A stretch of DNA of 64,000 bases from Nemania diffusa (GCA_038501195.1 JBBPUQ010000007.1:2457501-2521500); one strand, 5' to 3'; shown: positions 44,383 to 55,644, counted from the stretch's first letter. A program made the numbers and translations. The notes: generated from the sequence alone by a model not told the origin.

Positions 44383-46458
44383 ATGAAGTACGAGTATACC
44401 CCGCTTTCATGTCTACCGGACAGTTCCGATGGTGTCTTCTCTATCCGACTACTCCACGTATTACCAAGTGCCATCCACAGCGCAAAACTAGAGTGCGAGC
44501 TTATCGAGACATATATTCCCAACTATAATCACGGGCAGTCTCACCTAAACAAATCTACAGCCTCTTCGCATGTCCCGTACCAGGCTCTTTCGTACACATG
44601 GGGCGAACCCGAGTTTCCGTACTCACTGCACGTGCTCGATGGGGTTGACGACGACGCCACAGCACTTATAACCTCAGCTAGAATCATTAATATCACCGAA
44701 AATCTATATTCAGCGTTGAAAAGTCTTAGGAAACCTGACGAAATCCTTGTTCTTTGGGTTGATGCCGTCTGCATCGATCAGACTAACATCCCAGAGCGCA
44801 ACAGCCAGGTTGGCAATATTCCTCTGATCTATGCAGGAGCGTTCAGTGTTTTAGTTTGGCTAGGAACTGATGATAATCAGCGCAGTGGTCATCTCTGTTT
44901 TAGTTTCTTTGCTGAGTTAGCGGCGGTCAATGGCGGCAACACTGACAGCCGAGGGCAAGACCGCTCAGCTTCATGGAGGAAGAGGTTTAAGATCAATCAA
45001 ATCGTATCAGCCTTCTTGGGCATAAGGCAGCCTCGCCCCATTGCTCTCCTCTTTTCTAGGCCATGGTTCAAACGTCGGTGGATCATCCAAGAAGTCGTTC
45101 TGGCTAAAGATGTCTCGGTGCACTGCGGGTGGGCAAGCATTCCCTGGAGCATGTTCGAGGCCGGCCTGACTGAGTTATATGAGAACGACATGGGAGGGTT
45201 TAGCTACGAGCATCGCACCGTGCTACGGACTATGTCCCACATCAGACATACGAATTCGGGGGCCAAGAGCCAATTCCCATTAGACACCCTCGTCGAGTTT
45301 GAAACGTTTCTTTGTGCAGACCCGAGAGATCGGCTCTACGCCTTGTATGGCGTTATGAAGAAATGGTTCCCAGGTTCGGCCGACAAAAATGTACAGATGG
45401 GCACGGTTGACTACGCGTTGCCAATCCGGGATGTTTTCACTAACTTCGCGATACTTATGATGGAGCTGGTTGATACATTACCTTCTAGAACAACTTATCA
45501 ACCTGTTACCCACTTGCTACAACTGGCTACAGCGATCCAGCAGTCGACATCTTGCAGAGAGCACCGTCTACTAGTCCCAGATGTGCAAAGTGTTCCATCT
45601 TGGGTGCCTGATTTGACTGGCATCTTAGCGTACACACCTCTTAATCACTCCCCACCAGATAGAGATGCCTCATTAGGCATACCCAGGCGCAAGGTTGAAG
45701 TACGGACTTCCTCTCACAATACGCGCCTCCTTGTGTCGATAGGATTAATGTATGACATAGTCACGGAGACGAATTTTCTCGGTATAAACGCCCTCTCCGG
45801 CCCAGTACACACCGCCAAGGCTGCCCTCAACGAATTTCTCTGTTCTGTGGCGAAGTATCTCGACGACACTGACTTTTTCGGTAACACCGACAGGGATGAG
45901 TACCGCCCAACTGGAGAGCATATCATCAGCGCCCTTGCAACAACTCTAGTAGCCAACTGGGAGCACACCCCTGCTAATTCTTATTTTTCTCAACATCACA
46001 AGTTTCGGAATGACTTCCTAGAGCAGCTAGGCGCTTCGCAGTACCACCTTCCAGAGATCTTGCATAGGTGGCCGGCGTATGTGGACCTTTTGGTGATCAC
46101 GATGAGAGGGCGATGTTTGTTTATTACCGATTCCGGCTACATTGGTGTTTGCTCCTCTAATGTCCAAGCCGGCGACGTCGTTTGTATTCTTAGTGGTGTA
46201 CGGGTCCCATTTATTCTCAGGCCACAAGGGGCAGCAGCTTTTCCCGTGCAAGATGGTTTCCCATACATCCCTGGCTGTTACCCCTTTAATGAAGAACATC
46301 CCGGAAAAATTCCAACAACAGAGGGCCGGGGATCACCCCCACCTTGCACGTTTCAGTTGATGAGCGACGCATACATTGAAGGATTGATGAATGGGGAAGC
46401 AGCAAAGGGACTTGGTGGGCAGTTTAATGAAGCCGTTAAAACTTTGCTAATCGAATAA
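44383..46458 (+). CDS. HET-domain (heterokaryon incompatibility) protein, 691 aa
   Basis: One exon. The HET domain spans about residues 66-235 and shows its three blocks: YQALSYTWGE (66-75), LWVDAVCIDQTNIPERNSQV (124-143) with YAGAFSVLVWLG, and RPWFKRRWIIQEVVLA. HET proteins trigger cell death or growth arrest after fusion of unlike hyphae, and related ones act in fungal innate immunity. The remaining ~450 residues have no repeat domain (no WD, ankyrin or NACHT) but carry the usual tail features of single-HET fungal proteins. Start at 44,383 follows the family's Y-x-PL-x2 opening (YTPLSC). No break or frameshift. Such genes cluster in fast-evolving regions, which fits this neighbourhood. Confidence 0.93.
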   Translation: MKYEYTPLSCLPDSSDGVFSIRLLHVLPSAIHSAKLECELIETYIPNYNHGQSHLNKSTASSHVPYQALSYTWGEPEFPYSLHVLDGVDDDATALITSARIINITENLYSALKSLRKPDEILVLWVDAVCIDQTNIPERNSQVGNIPLIYAGAFSVLVWLGTDDNQRSGHLCFSFFAELAAVNGGNTDSRGQDRSASWRKRFKINQIVSAFLGIRQPRPIALLFSRPWFKRRWIIQEVVLAKDVSVHCGWASIPWSMFEAGLTELYENDMGGFSYEHRTVLRTMSHIRHTNSGAKSQFPLDTLVEFETFLCADPRDRLYALYGVMKKWFPGSADKNVQMGTVDYALPIRDVFTNFAILMMELVDTLPSRTTYQPVTHLLQLATAIQQSTSCREHRLLVPDVQSVPSWVPDLTGILAYTPLNHSPPDRDASLGIPRRKVEVRTSSHNTRLLVSIGLMYDIVTETNFLGINALSGPVHTAKAALNEFLCSVAKYLDDTDFFGNTDRDEYRPTGEHIISALATTLVANWEHTPANSYFSQHHKFRNDFLEQLGASQYHLPEILHRWPAYVDLLVITMRGRCLFITDSGYIGVCSSNVQAGDVVCILSGVRVPFILRPQGAAAFPVQDGFPYIPGCYPFNEEHPGKIPTTEGRGSPPPCTFQLMSDAYIEGLMNGEAAKGLGGQFNEAVKTLLIE

Positions 46459-46585
46459 CCTCTTGAGAGTTGGTCTAAGTCTCATCAGAGTTACATCTGT
46501 CTCCTTATGAGGCTATTATAGCGCAAGATTCTATCGCTATACTACCTTCAAATAACATTATTCCTGCTAAGAAATCTTATAGATT

Positions 46586-47624
46586 TCAATCGTTGCGACT
46601 CTCACGTTTAGATGGCAGAGTTACACTAGGAGAATAGTGCCAATCATCACCACGAAGATCTGCCCTAACCTTGAAATGCTCTTCGGCAAGTCTCAGAACA
46701 TCGAGATCGACCTCGTGTACGATCGAGCCCTCCTGCTCAACCCCTAGTTTCCCCAAGCTCCCTAAAACCGGCATAGCCACCTGACTCTGGCCCCAAGCGT
46801 TACAAAACACTATGGCACATGTGTTCTCGTACGCCCTAGCAACCGTAACACTGTCCAAAAACGCAACCTCGGAGTCTGGATTTAAGGCCAAGAGCGTCGG
46901 ATCGATCTTCGTGACATGCCAGTACGCAGGCACGACGATCAGCTGCGCCCCGTCGGCCACGAGTTCCCGAAAGGCTTCGGGGAATGCGAGGTCCCAGCAG
47001 ATCAGCATCCCGACTCGCACAGTCCCACCACCTCCAAGCAAAGGGACATCGAACGCCCTGTGGGGCGTATGAAGCCCGGCGGTTAACACGCCTCTCTCGA
47101 CGTGCCACAGGTTCTTCTTCTGGTACGTGGAGAGGATGTCGCCGCTAGAGGCGGCGATAAAGTAAGCCATGTTGTGCAACTCCACTACCGGGTCGCTGGA
47201 CGCATCGGCGTCTACATTACCGTCCGTAGGCGTAGCCATTGCCAACTGGACTCGCTCGACGGGCTCAACGATGGTGCCGGGTACGATGTGGATGCTGAGT
47301 TCCCGGGCGAGGTCTTGGTAGCGGCGTAGGTAGACCGTGGATTCAGCACAGGACGCCGCGAAATCGGGATGTTCTGGAGCCCATGACGTGAGGTGATATT
47401 CAGGGAGTACGATGAGCTGGGCCCCCTGCGCAGCGACCGTGCGGATCTCGGCTGCCGCCCTGGTGAAGTTGTATTCCGGTGAAAGGGGCTTATCGTCATT
47501 ATTAGCCGACAGAAATATTATACTAGACGATTCTGTAATCAGGAATTGAATTTCACTCTGTAATCCCCAACTAACTAACCTTGGGTTGGAATTGAATAAG
47601 AGCGATTTTGAGCGAAGGTGCCAT
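46586..47624 (-). CDS. Nitrilase-superfamily carbon-nitrogen hydrolase, 315 aa
   Basis: Exons 47,624-47,580 and 47,488-46,586; the 91-bp intron runs GTTAGT...GATAAG with branch GCTAAT. Joining gives 315 residues. The catalytic triad is visible: Glu45 (IVLPEYHLTSW), Lys139 (YQKKNLWHVERG) and Cys179 (GMLICWDLAFPE). These enzymes hydrolyse amide or nitrile C-N bonds in the cytosol. The PEY/ICWDLAFPE pattern is that of fungal amidase-type members, and the substrate cannot be told. The first exon (MAPSLKIALIQFQPK) supplies the conserved first beta strand, which supports the model. It converges tail to tail with the HET gene, 127 bp apart, so their 3' UTRs probably overlap. Confidence 0.9.
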
Positions 47625-49925
47625 ATTAATGTGATGGTCGATGCAACTGGTGACTAGGTTTTATTCCCGATGGGAGATTAAGCGTATTCATGTCTAACTC
47701 GACAGTGAATCCGCAGTCAATAACAACAGGATGCTTCATTGTTATAGTTTAGGCTTCCGCTATGAAATTTCATCGAAAGTGGCGCAGCGCGGAGCTGTCT
47801 ATCAGGCGTTTTCTGCGGGGAAATATGCCTGACAGGTTGCTGCGGATAGCTCATCGTTACCTGTCGGAAAGCGATTGGTTAAGATTGCATGCCTACCTAG
47901 GTACTCTAGTATGGACATAGACGTCGTTAGTGCCGGGCTTCGTTCGTGATAGTTTCGTTGGTGGTCTATCTCATTATTTACTACCTTTCCGCTAATTACG
48001 GGTTTCGCATCTCCTTTTTACATATCGGAATCTTTGTGAAGTAAGTACATTGACCTAGATTTTCGTTTCACACATTCCTGAGTGTACCTAATCGTCGTTA
48101 AACATATGCTCGCGTCGCTGCCTTCAGGCGGTAATTTGCCCTGATGAGATCCCCATTAGGTACCTAGTTTAAGCGATGCGGGTTAGCTAAAACAGCAAAA
48201 TAGGCGCTATTTATAGGTGCCACCACCTGACTTCGAAGTGTGGCTTGGACACTTTCTCTGAAGTAGGCTGAATAATCGTATAGCTGGGTCAGTATAAGGT
48301 ATCTTAATGATGTGTTCGAACGTGTTCTTGCCTCACTAGTCTATTGAAATAAGCTGTATATATAAGGATATATTTGTCCCAAGGAACATTTCCCGCGACA
48401 ACCAAGGGAAACAAAATAAAATGACCAGATACAGCTAAACCCCACTAAATATCACAGCCACATCATTGTGGCTGATAAACCTGCACAACCTCAACATCGG
48501 CGTCACAAATGGTAATATGGTCGGTAGAGTGTCCAAATACTCTAACATTGAGAATAATGAGCGTTATGATGATATATACGACCATCATTTTGCTCATAAT
48601 CCTCTAGAACCCTTTTAGAGAGGGCCTGAATGAAGGCCTGAGCAACAATTTACCAATGGCGATTACGAGCCTACGGATCTGAGGTAGGCGACATATAAGT
48701 AGATATATATAGTTAGGTTCATAACTCAGTGATAATCTGTTTTTGCATCGCATATTTTTATGATATATAAAGCCTATATACTATATTCTAGTCATCTCAG
48801 TTCTCTACCCCAGCACCTGTATAGCATAGGACATGGACGGCGTTATCTCTGCAATCCCTGTAACCAAGTGTACACGGCATTGCTTGAGCGTATTTTAGAG
48901 CCTCAATAAACCTCTACAAATGCGTGTGGCGAGATACAGAATATAGATAAAAAGTACATACTACTGCATTATTTAGTGAAGAAAAAGGCTGCCCAGACCG
49001 CAAAAAGAGCAAGGCGAGAGCGTTGATACTATAATGGAATTGTGCGAATAGAGTTGAGACTCTAGAGTGGGAAGTGAAACCTTCACAGCGCCAGTGATCA
49101 CAGAATATATACAGTGAGTTCATGCCTTTGATACAATGTAAGCCATATTAGACACCGGACCTCGCAATGACAGATAGGGGTGAGGGAAAGCAGGAGAAAC
49201 GAAATATAGTGGGGGAGGCAGACTATGTTGTCAAAATGGAAGAGAAATAGGAAGGTGGAAAGGCCAGACCTAGTAGAATCATAATCAGGAAGCGTTTATG
49301 TTGAATTTACTAGTGGTCGATAAATTGTGTAGCGACATGATCTTTAAACATGTGTTAATATCTATAGCTACTCTAGTTCCCATTTTGATCTAGGCCCCTA
49401 TCGTTAATAGACCATTTCTCTGTGGTAACCATAAGCGATATGATTGAACCGTCACCTCACGCGAATTATAATTACTCTGCGTAGGTATGTGGTTTTGTGC
49501 TAGTAAGAATCGGGTCATCCCCCCACTGTCACAATATTGAAGCTTCGGGACGAAGGAGTATGCTGAGTCATCGTTAATGTAAGACTTAAGACTAACGTAT
49601 ATAACCAGAACCACTTATGGCAAGTTGCCCTCTATTAATTGGCAAGTTGGAAAGAAGTCTCTCAGTAGTCGACAATAATAAATATAAGTACTGAAGATAA
49701 GAGATTAATGTTACTATATCATAAGCAGGCAGATATTTGACCGGGTGTTGGAGTATAGTCTTAACACCAGGGGTGCCAAGGGAAAAGGTGACTTATATGC
49801 ATGATGGAGGCGGCTATGATATAAAAGGGCTATCCTCCGCTCATCTCCCGGACTTTTCACTTACCATCCTTTATATATTTTTCCTAGCACAGTCAAACCA
49901 CTCAACCCAACTCTTCTCTACAACT
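47625..49925. other. Intergenic region, 2.3 kb, with promoter of the VIT-VWA gene
   Basis: No gene recognised; open frames at 48,914-49,123 and 49,390-49,614 (-) have no support. Palindromes TACCTAGGTA (47,894) and TAGGTACCTA (48,157) occur here. TATAAAAG at 49,820-49,827 sits about 100 bp before the ATG at 49,926 and is the likely core promoter. Confidence 0.5.
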
Positions 49926-52502
49926 ATGGCTCGCACAAAGATGACGGCGCTACGCTCTCACCACACCAATCAACCGCTCATTGGTTGTTGGTACCCTTTC
50001 AACACCTCGGACACCCCCTGGATGATTCAACGGTCCTATCTTCCCTTATCAAGTCTCCGCGCTCACACTGTTATCAAGGATGTTACCTCGCGTACCACCC
50101 TCACTCAGTCATTCTCCAATGAGACTGATGAACCTTTGAAGGATATGGTCTACTCATTTCCCATCTATGCCGGTGTTTCCATCGTTTCCTTTACTGCTAC
50201 TATTGGCGATGTCCAGGTGACGGGGATAGTCAAAGACAAGCAACAAGCCCGCGAGGAGTTCAACAAAGCTGTTGCCAAGGGTGAATCAGCTGCGCTTCTA
50301 GAGCAGTTGCCTGTAGCTTCGGATGTTTTCACAACATATATCGGCAACGTCCCGGCAGGTGGCAGCGTCAAGGTTGAACTTGTATACGTAGGTGAGCTGA
50401 ATTATGACGCCGAAGCCGACGGTACACGGTTCACGATCCCTTCTTCTATCGCTCCTCGTTATGGGGATACCCCCCAAAATGTTCTTGGCTCGTCCTTGCT
50501 GTCTCCAACCGTTCAAGATGCCATTCAGATCATCGTGGATATCCAGAGCCCCGAGGGTTGCCCTGTTCACGGCATTCAGTCTCCTAGTCACCCTATTGCT
50601 GTGAATATGGGGCGCACTACCGACATGCCAACTGAGGCTTTCCTAGCTCATCGTGGCTCTGCAACCCTCTCACTCAACTGTACTAGTCTTGAGGAAGACT
50701 TTATCGTTATCGTCAACGTCGCAAACGCGAACGTACCCAAGGCCTTCCTCGAGACACACCCCACCATTCCAAACCAGCGTGCATTGCTAGTCACTCTGGT
50801 GCCAAAGTTTCAATTGTCATTCAGTCCTAGCGAGACCGTCTTCGTTATCGACCGATCTGGGAGCATGGATGGCAAGATGGACATGGTAATACAAGCAATG
50901 ACCACGATGCTTAAGTCTCTCCGAGTCGGTGTTAGATTCAACATCTGTTCCTTTGGAGATAAATTCTCGTTCATGTGGCCACGTAGTGAACTTTACAGCG
51001 AGGGCACTCTCGATGAGGCGTTAAAGTACGTGGATGCTCTAGCCGCCGACTTCGGTGGAACCAGAATGCTGGAGCCCGTGCAAGCTACGATCTCCCAGCG
51101 CTATCAGGATATGGCGCTTAACGTCATCATATTGACCGATGGGCAAATCTGGTCTCAAAGCGAGCTATTCAAAATGATTCGTGAGTCTTCAGAGCAGCAT
51201 CCAAGCCGATTCTTCTCCCTTGGGATTGGCCGCGAAGCCTCAACAGCACTGGTGCAGGGCATAGCAACCGCAGGGAACGGGATAAGCCAATTTGTCGCCG
51301 AGGGGGAACCAATGGACAAGAAGATGGTCCGGCTTCTCAAGGCTACTATGATGCCATACTTGAATGAGTATTCTATCGATATGAAATACAGGAGAGATGA
51401 CGAGGACTACGAAATCATCGAGTCCAAGGAAGCATCCAAGGTTACTATCACTTTGCCCACGCGAGAGAAGAACAAGGGCATCCAGAAAGTCGCGACACCT
51501 TTGAATGAAGATTTAAGTGGCGAAACAGATGAGCGCCGCTCAGAGGGACTGAAAGGAGACAGATTTGCCCACTTACCCACAGTCTCAGCCCCGTCGGTTC
51601 TCCAGGCGCCTACCAAAACCCCTCCACTTTACCCCTTTTCACGAACGACAATGTTTCTTTTACTTGACCCAAGCACTTACGGGCTTACGCCAGAATCGGT
51701 CATACTCAGAGGATCTTCTGAGGATGGTCCGATTGAGATGGAGATAGAAGTAGAAGACATTGGCGGAGGAGAAACATTTCATCAGCTTGCCGCCAAAAAG
51801 GCGGTCTCAGAGCTCGAGCAGGGGCATGGCTGGCTCAGCAAGGCCACTGACAAAGACTCCAATATGCTCCTAAAGGCTCAGTACGAGACTCTCTGGGATG
51901 AGATTATCGAACGCGAGGCCATTCGTCTCGGTGTCAGGTACCAGATCGCTGGCAAATGGTGCTCATTCATCGCTCGCGAAGGCGACGAGGAACACGAGCC
52001 CGTCGTGTTTGGTGGCAACGTGCCCAGCCGCGCCTTGATGGCTCCAAGAAGACAGTTAGCTTCCAAAGCCTGCAGAAAGTCAGCCCCTTCAACGAGTATC
52101 TCGGAGGAGTTAGCTGATAGAATACGGGAACTAGAAGAAGAGGACGAAAGTCTAGAAGCCCCTCCAGAGAAAAAGAGGCGCTTGAGTGCAGGCCTCGAAC
52201 CCGGCGCCAGTAGCGAGGAGAAGATGTACGCTCTCATCCGGCTTCAGAAGTTCGATGGATCTTGGGAATGGGGACAGTCTCTACTCGACATCACCGGTGC
52301 TAACCTAGCTAAAGCTAAGACGCCGATTCAAGGAAGCTCCGTTGCCGCTACCGCGCTCGCTATTTCTTTCCTTCAGACCTGCGTAGCTCACGAGGCTGAT
52401 TCTTGGGAGCTCGTTGTGGATAAGGCTAAATCCTGGCTATCTGGACAACAGAGCATCGATGGCGAGATGGAAGTTCAAGAGGCTAGCGCCCTTCTCTCTT
52501 AG
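49926..52502 (+). CDS. VIT and von Willebrand A domain protein (inter-alpha-trypsin-inhibitor heavy-chain-like), 858 aa
   Basis: The open frame begins further upstream at 49,737 without an ATG, but a TATA box lies inside that stretch. ATG 49,926 (MARTKMTALRS) is therefore the start. The VIT domain covers about residues 20-160 (TSRTTLTQSF, YSFPIYAGVSIVSFTATIGD, DVFTTYIGNVPAGGSVKVEL). The VWA domain follows from about 300 with the metal-ion site DRSGSMDGK (Asp309, Ser311, Ser313) and DGQIWSQSEL. A long C-terminal part has an acidic segment (about 725-750) and ends in a helical repeat-like region (GSWEWGQSLL). Fungal VIT-VWA proteins are intracellular and mostly uncharacterised; the metal site suggests a protein-binding role. 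Single exon, no break. Confidence 0.9.
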   Translation: MARTKMTALRSHHTNQPLIGCWYPFNTSDTPWMIQRSYLPLSSLRAHTVIKDVTSRTTLTQSFSNETDEPLKDMVYSFPIYAGVSIVSFTATIGDVQVTGIVKDKQQAREEFNKAVAKGESAALLEQLPVASDVFTTYIGNVPAGGSVKVELVYVGELNYDAEADGTRFTIPSSIAPRYGDTPQNVLGSSLLSPTVQDAIQIIVDIQSPEGCPVHGIQSPSHPIAVNMGRTTDMPTEAFLAHRGSATLSLNCTSLEEDFIVIVNVANANVPKAFLETHPTIPNQRALLVTLVPKFQLSFSPSETVFVIDRSGSMDGKMDMVIQAMTTMLKSLRVGVRFNICSFGDKFSFMWPRSELYSEGTLDEALKYVDALAADFGGTRMLEPVQATISQRYQDMALNVIILTDGQIWSQSELFKMIRESSEQHPSRFFSLGIGREASTALVQGIATAGNGISQFVAEGEPMDKKMVRLLKATMMPYLNEYSIDMKYRRDDEDYEIIESKEASKVTITLPTREKNKGIQKVATPLNEDLSGETDERRSEGLKGDRFAHLPTVSAPSVLQAPTKTPPLYPFSRTTMFLLLDPSTYGLTPESVILRGSSEDGPIEMEIEVEDIGGGETFHQLAAKKAVSELEQGHGWLSKATDKDSNMLLKAQYETLWDEIIEREAIRLGVRYQIAGKWCSFIAREGDEEHEPVVFGGNVPSRALMAPRRQLASKACRKSAPSTSISEELADRIRELEEEDESLEAPPEKKRRLSAGLEPGASSEEKMYALIRLQKFDGSWEWGQSLLDITGANLAKAKTPIQGSSVAATALAISFLQTCVAHEADSWELVVDKAKSWLSGQQSIDGEMEVQEASALLS

Positions 52503-53602
52503 AGATGGTAGCCTAATATAGGATGTCAGATGGCGACCTTTAATGATTACATTACTGAGTTTACCTCTCTTCATAGCTATGATACATTGATTCGTTCCTT
52601 TGTCTCCTCACGGAATACTCTAATCTAGAATAATCTTATGTACGTAAACCCCCAAGTCTAGTCACACAGTAGCTTTGACCCCCTATTGGGATTGAGGGCA
52701 AAAGGACAAGAATTGCGGGGTCGGTCCATATTTATATATCAAGGCTATACGGGGTACCCCAGCCCCCAGATTCTTCAATGTCAACTCTTCATCGTCTATA
52801 TTCGGCGGATTTGCGGTTACCACTGATAATATATTTACCCTTGAGATTAAGCTATACTAAAAGAGAAATAGTCTCAAGTCTGAAAGGGTGATTATAGATA
52901 GGTATTTCGGCATCGAACTTGAAACATGGCAGTGGTGTTACAGTTTGGATTTTGTTTTGCAAGAAAAATACATTGTTTCGTGCGTAACTTGAGTTGCAAG
53001 GGATAGGCTTTTCTAGATTGTTGCTATCGAGTCGAAAAATTAGTAATTTTCCATGTGATCAATTAGCTAAGCGCTGCTGTCACTCCGAGAAATGGTTGGT
53101 GGGTCAGTTGTATGGCTTGATAATAATACACCTCCTTGTCCTCTGGGACACTACATCTTTTAGCTTAGTCGTAATGCGGTCGAATCAGAACCAATCGATT
53201 ATCCCTAGTCCACTATTGAGGGAACACCAATCAGTAAAGGGAGCATAATAGGAGCTTATATGTGGTATGGTCTTTATTGAACCTAGTATAATTCTTGTAC
53301 GTGATGTTTCCTGCACTCGTCGCTAGTAATAATCTGTAGGATAGGCGCCGTTGTTGGCGCTGAAACTAATAGTGAGATTAGCCGCCCTGAAAAACAACGG
53401 AATCATGATACCCAATATCGACCACAGTTCTTGCAATACGGCTCCCTAGGTTGTATACCATAGTTGTGTATATATGTTCTGCCGTATGTTTCTATTCTTT
53501 CGACATAAGAGAAAATCTACAAAGTCTTCCGCCTACTCTCACACCACTGACCTCTCTACTTTCTTTCAATAAGCTGGCTAGCGATAGCCTCCAAATATCA
53601 GA
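52503..53602. other. Intergenic, nothing recognised
   Basis: Contains the 3' UTR of the VIT-VWA gene and the promoter of the MGC protein. The frame at 52,994-53,248 has no family signal. Confidence 0.45.
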
Positions 53603-54199
53603 ATGGGATGCGCCCCATCAAAGACGATTGAACAAAGCAAGTTTAATCGCCCCGAAATGTCAGCCAATCCATACCGAGGCCACCCTGCCATGAATTATAG
53701 TAGGCCCCTTAGTAGACACCCAGCCGCCTCCTATCCTAGGGACAAGGCCACATACCCTATTATCTCAACTACTGAAACGCGGAGTCATCATAAATTCAAT
53801 CAGCAATATGCCGCTGCGGGGCAAAATGGACAAGGAAGGTTTCCAGTGAGGCCTAGCCAGGGAAATTATGACCAGGCGAGACACACCCAATCTATGCCAA
53901 TGCCTGCTCCCCAAGCCCATCTAAGCCGTCAATCGAGAACGAGAACGAATGGTAGGGTAGTACCACTCGTAAATAGAACGAGGGACTTGGATCCCAGATA
54001 TTCAGGAACACCAAAGAGGTACGTTACCAGATTGTATAAAACATACAACAAGGCAAATCTAACAGGGCATAGAAAACCTGTAGCGAGCTGGAACCAACAA
54101 AGCCAAGCAGGGAATCAACGGCAATACAGCACCAGTCGTCGCGGGCAAAGACCACCTCCTATAAATACTAACGTAACGTACGTCAAACTCATCTTTTAG
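53603..54199 (+). CDS. Hypothetical protein with MGC N-terminus (probable lipid-anchored), 198 aa or longer
   Basis: ATG 53,603 opens MGCAPSKTIEQSK. Gly2 followed by Cys3 and Ser6 is a classic N-myristoylation plus palmitoylation signal, placing the protein at the plasma membrane or endomembranes. The rest is low-complexity and rich in Arg, Ser, Pro, Gln and Tyr, probably disordered, with a KRYVTRLYKTYNKAN motif near residue 138. The frame ends at TAG 54,197-54,199 if unspliced. A good donor GTACGT at 54,178 and acceptor TTTAG at 54,360 (branch TTAAC) would instead remove a 183-bp intron and add a short Cys-rich end (CRRGRYCCKFKPRSCC) stopping near 54,468. I cannot decide between these forms. 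No family recognised. Confidence 0.6.
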   Translation: MGCAPSKTIEQSKFNRPEMSANPYRGHPAMNYSRPLSRHPAASYPRDKATYPIISTTETRSHHKFNQQYAAAGQNGQGRFPVRPSQGNYDQARHTQSMPMPAPQAHLSRQSRTRTNGRVVPLVNRTRDLDPRYSGTPKRYVTRLYKTYNKANLTGHRKPVASWNQQSQAGNQRQYSTSRRGQRPPPINTNVTYVKLIF

Positions 54200-55318
54200 A
54201 ATAGAACTTCGTTACTCCCATCTTGCTCTTTTACTAATTTTCCCGGCGCCTTAGAAAAACATTCGCTCACGGCCCGCATGAAGTTAGCCCTGTAGAACAC
54301 GACTGGTGAGATATTATTACTCTAAAAATATATGGATATATTAGTTAACAAGTACTTTAGTGGCTGCAAAGGCCGACCACAAGGTCAATGTAGGAGGGGG
54401 CGTTACTGCTGCAAATTCAAACCCCGTTCCTGCTGCGGACCGACAATGCCTGTTTCGCCCATGTAGAATTAGGTTATGGGGTGTACTGAGCGACAAAACT
54501 CAACAAAGCACCAGCATCACTTCAGACTCTCTAAACCGATGAGATTCAAGACAATATAAGAGACGATAGGATTCGGAAAGGCCAGATTAAGTATTGAAGG
54601 TAGTGCGAATATCGCCAAGACGTATTGCGCCGCCTCTGAGCGTGTTAGGAAAGATATACTAAAACGGAACATGTGCGAGGCATATGGCGTACTCTGGAAG
54701 CTTTACAAAGGTGATAACAGAACTTCTAGAGACTTCAAGGGTTCATGTGTTCAGAAAACAATATAGAGGTTTTAGTCTCGAGGACCAGTCCGACTAGATA
54801 GCCAAGGCAGTCTCTAGAGGAGACTATAAGAAATGTATATTAATGGTTCAGCGCAGATCTGCCAAATTAAGCCTAATTAAGCCTAATTAACACTTTCTCC
54901 CTACTCAGAGTCTTGAGAACTTATTCATCCGCATTATTATAATTCCTTGTGATCACGAATCCAAGAACAATCTGATGTTCAAGCCGAGTGCCAAGAAGAC
55001 GAGGAAATAGAGGAAATGCTATGGGCGGATTTTCTTATTCCTATAGTTGTTCTAGGAAAGAGGTTTATCTTGGAGCCTGGCGACGGCATGGGTAGATCGG
55101 TTACTAATCCATATCTCCTTTTCCTATTTGCAAGCTACACTAGACTTACAATATAGCTATTCTTGGCCTTTCTAGTCAGACTCAAAGTATCGACCCAACG
55201 TTATATCGCAGCTGCTTGACCAATATTAGCATATTCTGCATTGCACCGAGACATTTCTTGATTTCCTATTAGCCGCAAGGTACAATACTCACTTGTTCAA
55301 TTTTCGTCCGCTCCCCGC
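54200..55318. other. Spacer, possible second exon of the MGC gene at its left end
   Basis: 54,361-54,468 may be coding (see the MGC gene). A direct repeat attaagcctaattaagcctaattaa lies at about 54,867-54,890. Nothing else recognised. Confidence 0.4.
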
Positions 55319-55644
55319 TTAGGTATCCACGTACACAGCACTATTTTCTGCTGATAACGCACGGCGTTTGATGGCCTCCACTAGGGCAGCTCCAGCACCT
55401 CGCTGTCGGCGGTGAGCCCGATGGTCCATAATCAGAACTTCTATGAAAAGAAGAGAGTCGGCTTTCTCGACCCCACCCTTGACTTCCGGCCGTTCGAGAG
55501 GTAGCAGGGTAGGGCATCGCGGATGATCGCTGCTCCGACTAGAACAGTCTTGGTAGTGTCATCGACAGGAGTATAGACTTCGTCTAGTAAAAGACGACGA
55601 CTGTCATTTTCAGGATCCTTCCCTGGTTGCCGAATGATATCCAT
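55319..55644 (-). pseudogene. GNAT-family N-acetyltransferase fragment, frameshifted
   Basis: From ATG 55,644 the reading gives an opening and beta strand KTVLVGAAIIRDA, then runs out of frame near 55,505. In the next frame the sequence continues DSLLFIEVLIMDHRAHRRQR GAGAALVEAI, which is the GNAT acetyl-CoA-binding motif A (RRQRGAGAALVEA), and YVDT before a stop at 55,321-55,319. The expected last strands and helix after YVDT are absent. A one-base shift plus a missing C-terminus make this a dead fragment. An unseen intron is possible but no good donor/acceptor pair spans the break. Confidence 0.6.

Noticed and set aside
49737..49925. 63-codon N-terminal extension of the VIT-VWA protein
   Set aside because: It starts at TTG and contains the TATA box; homology begins after ATG 49,926.
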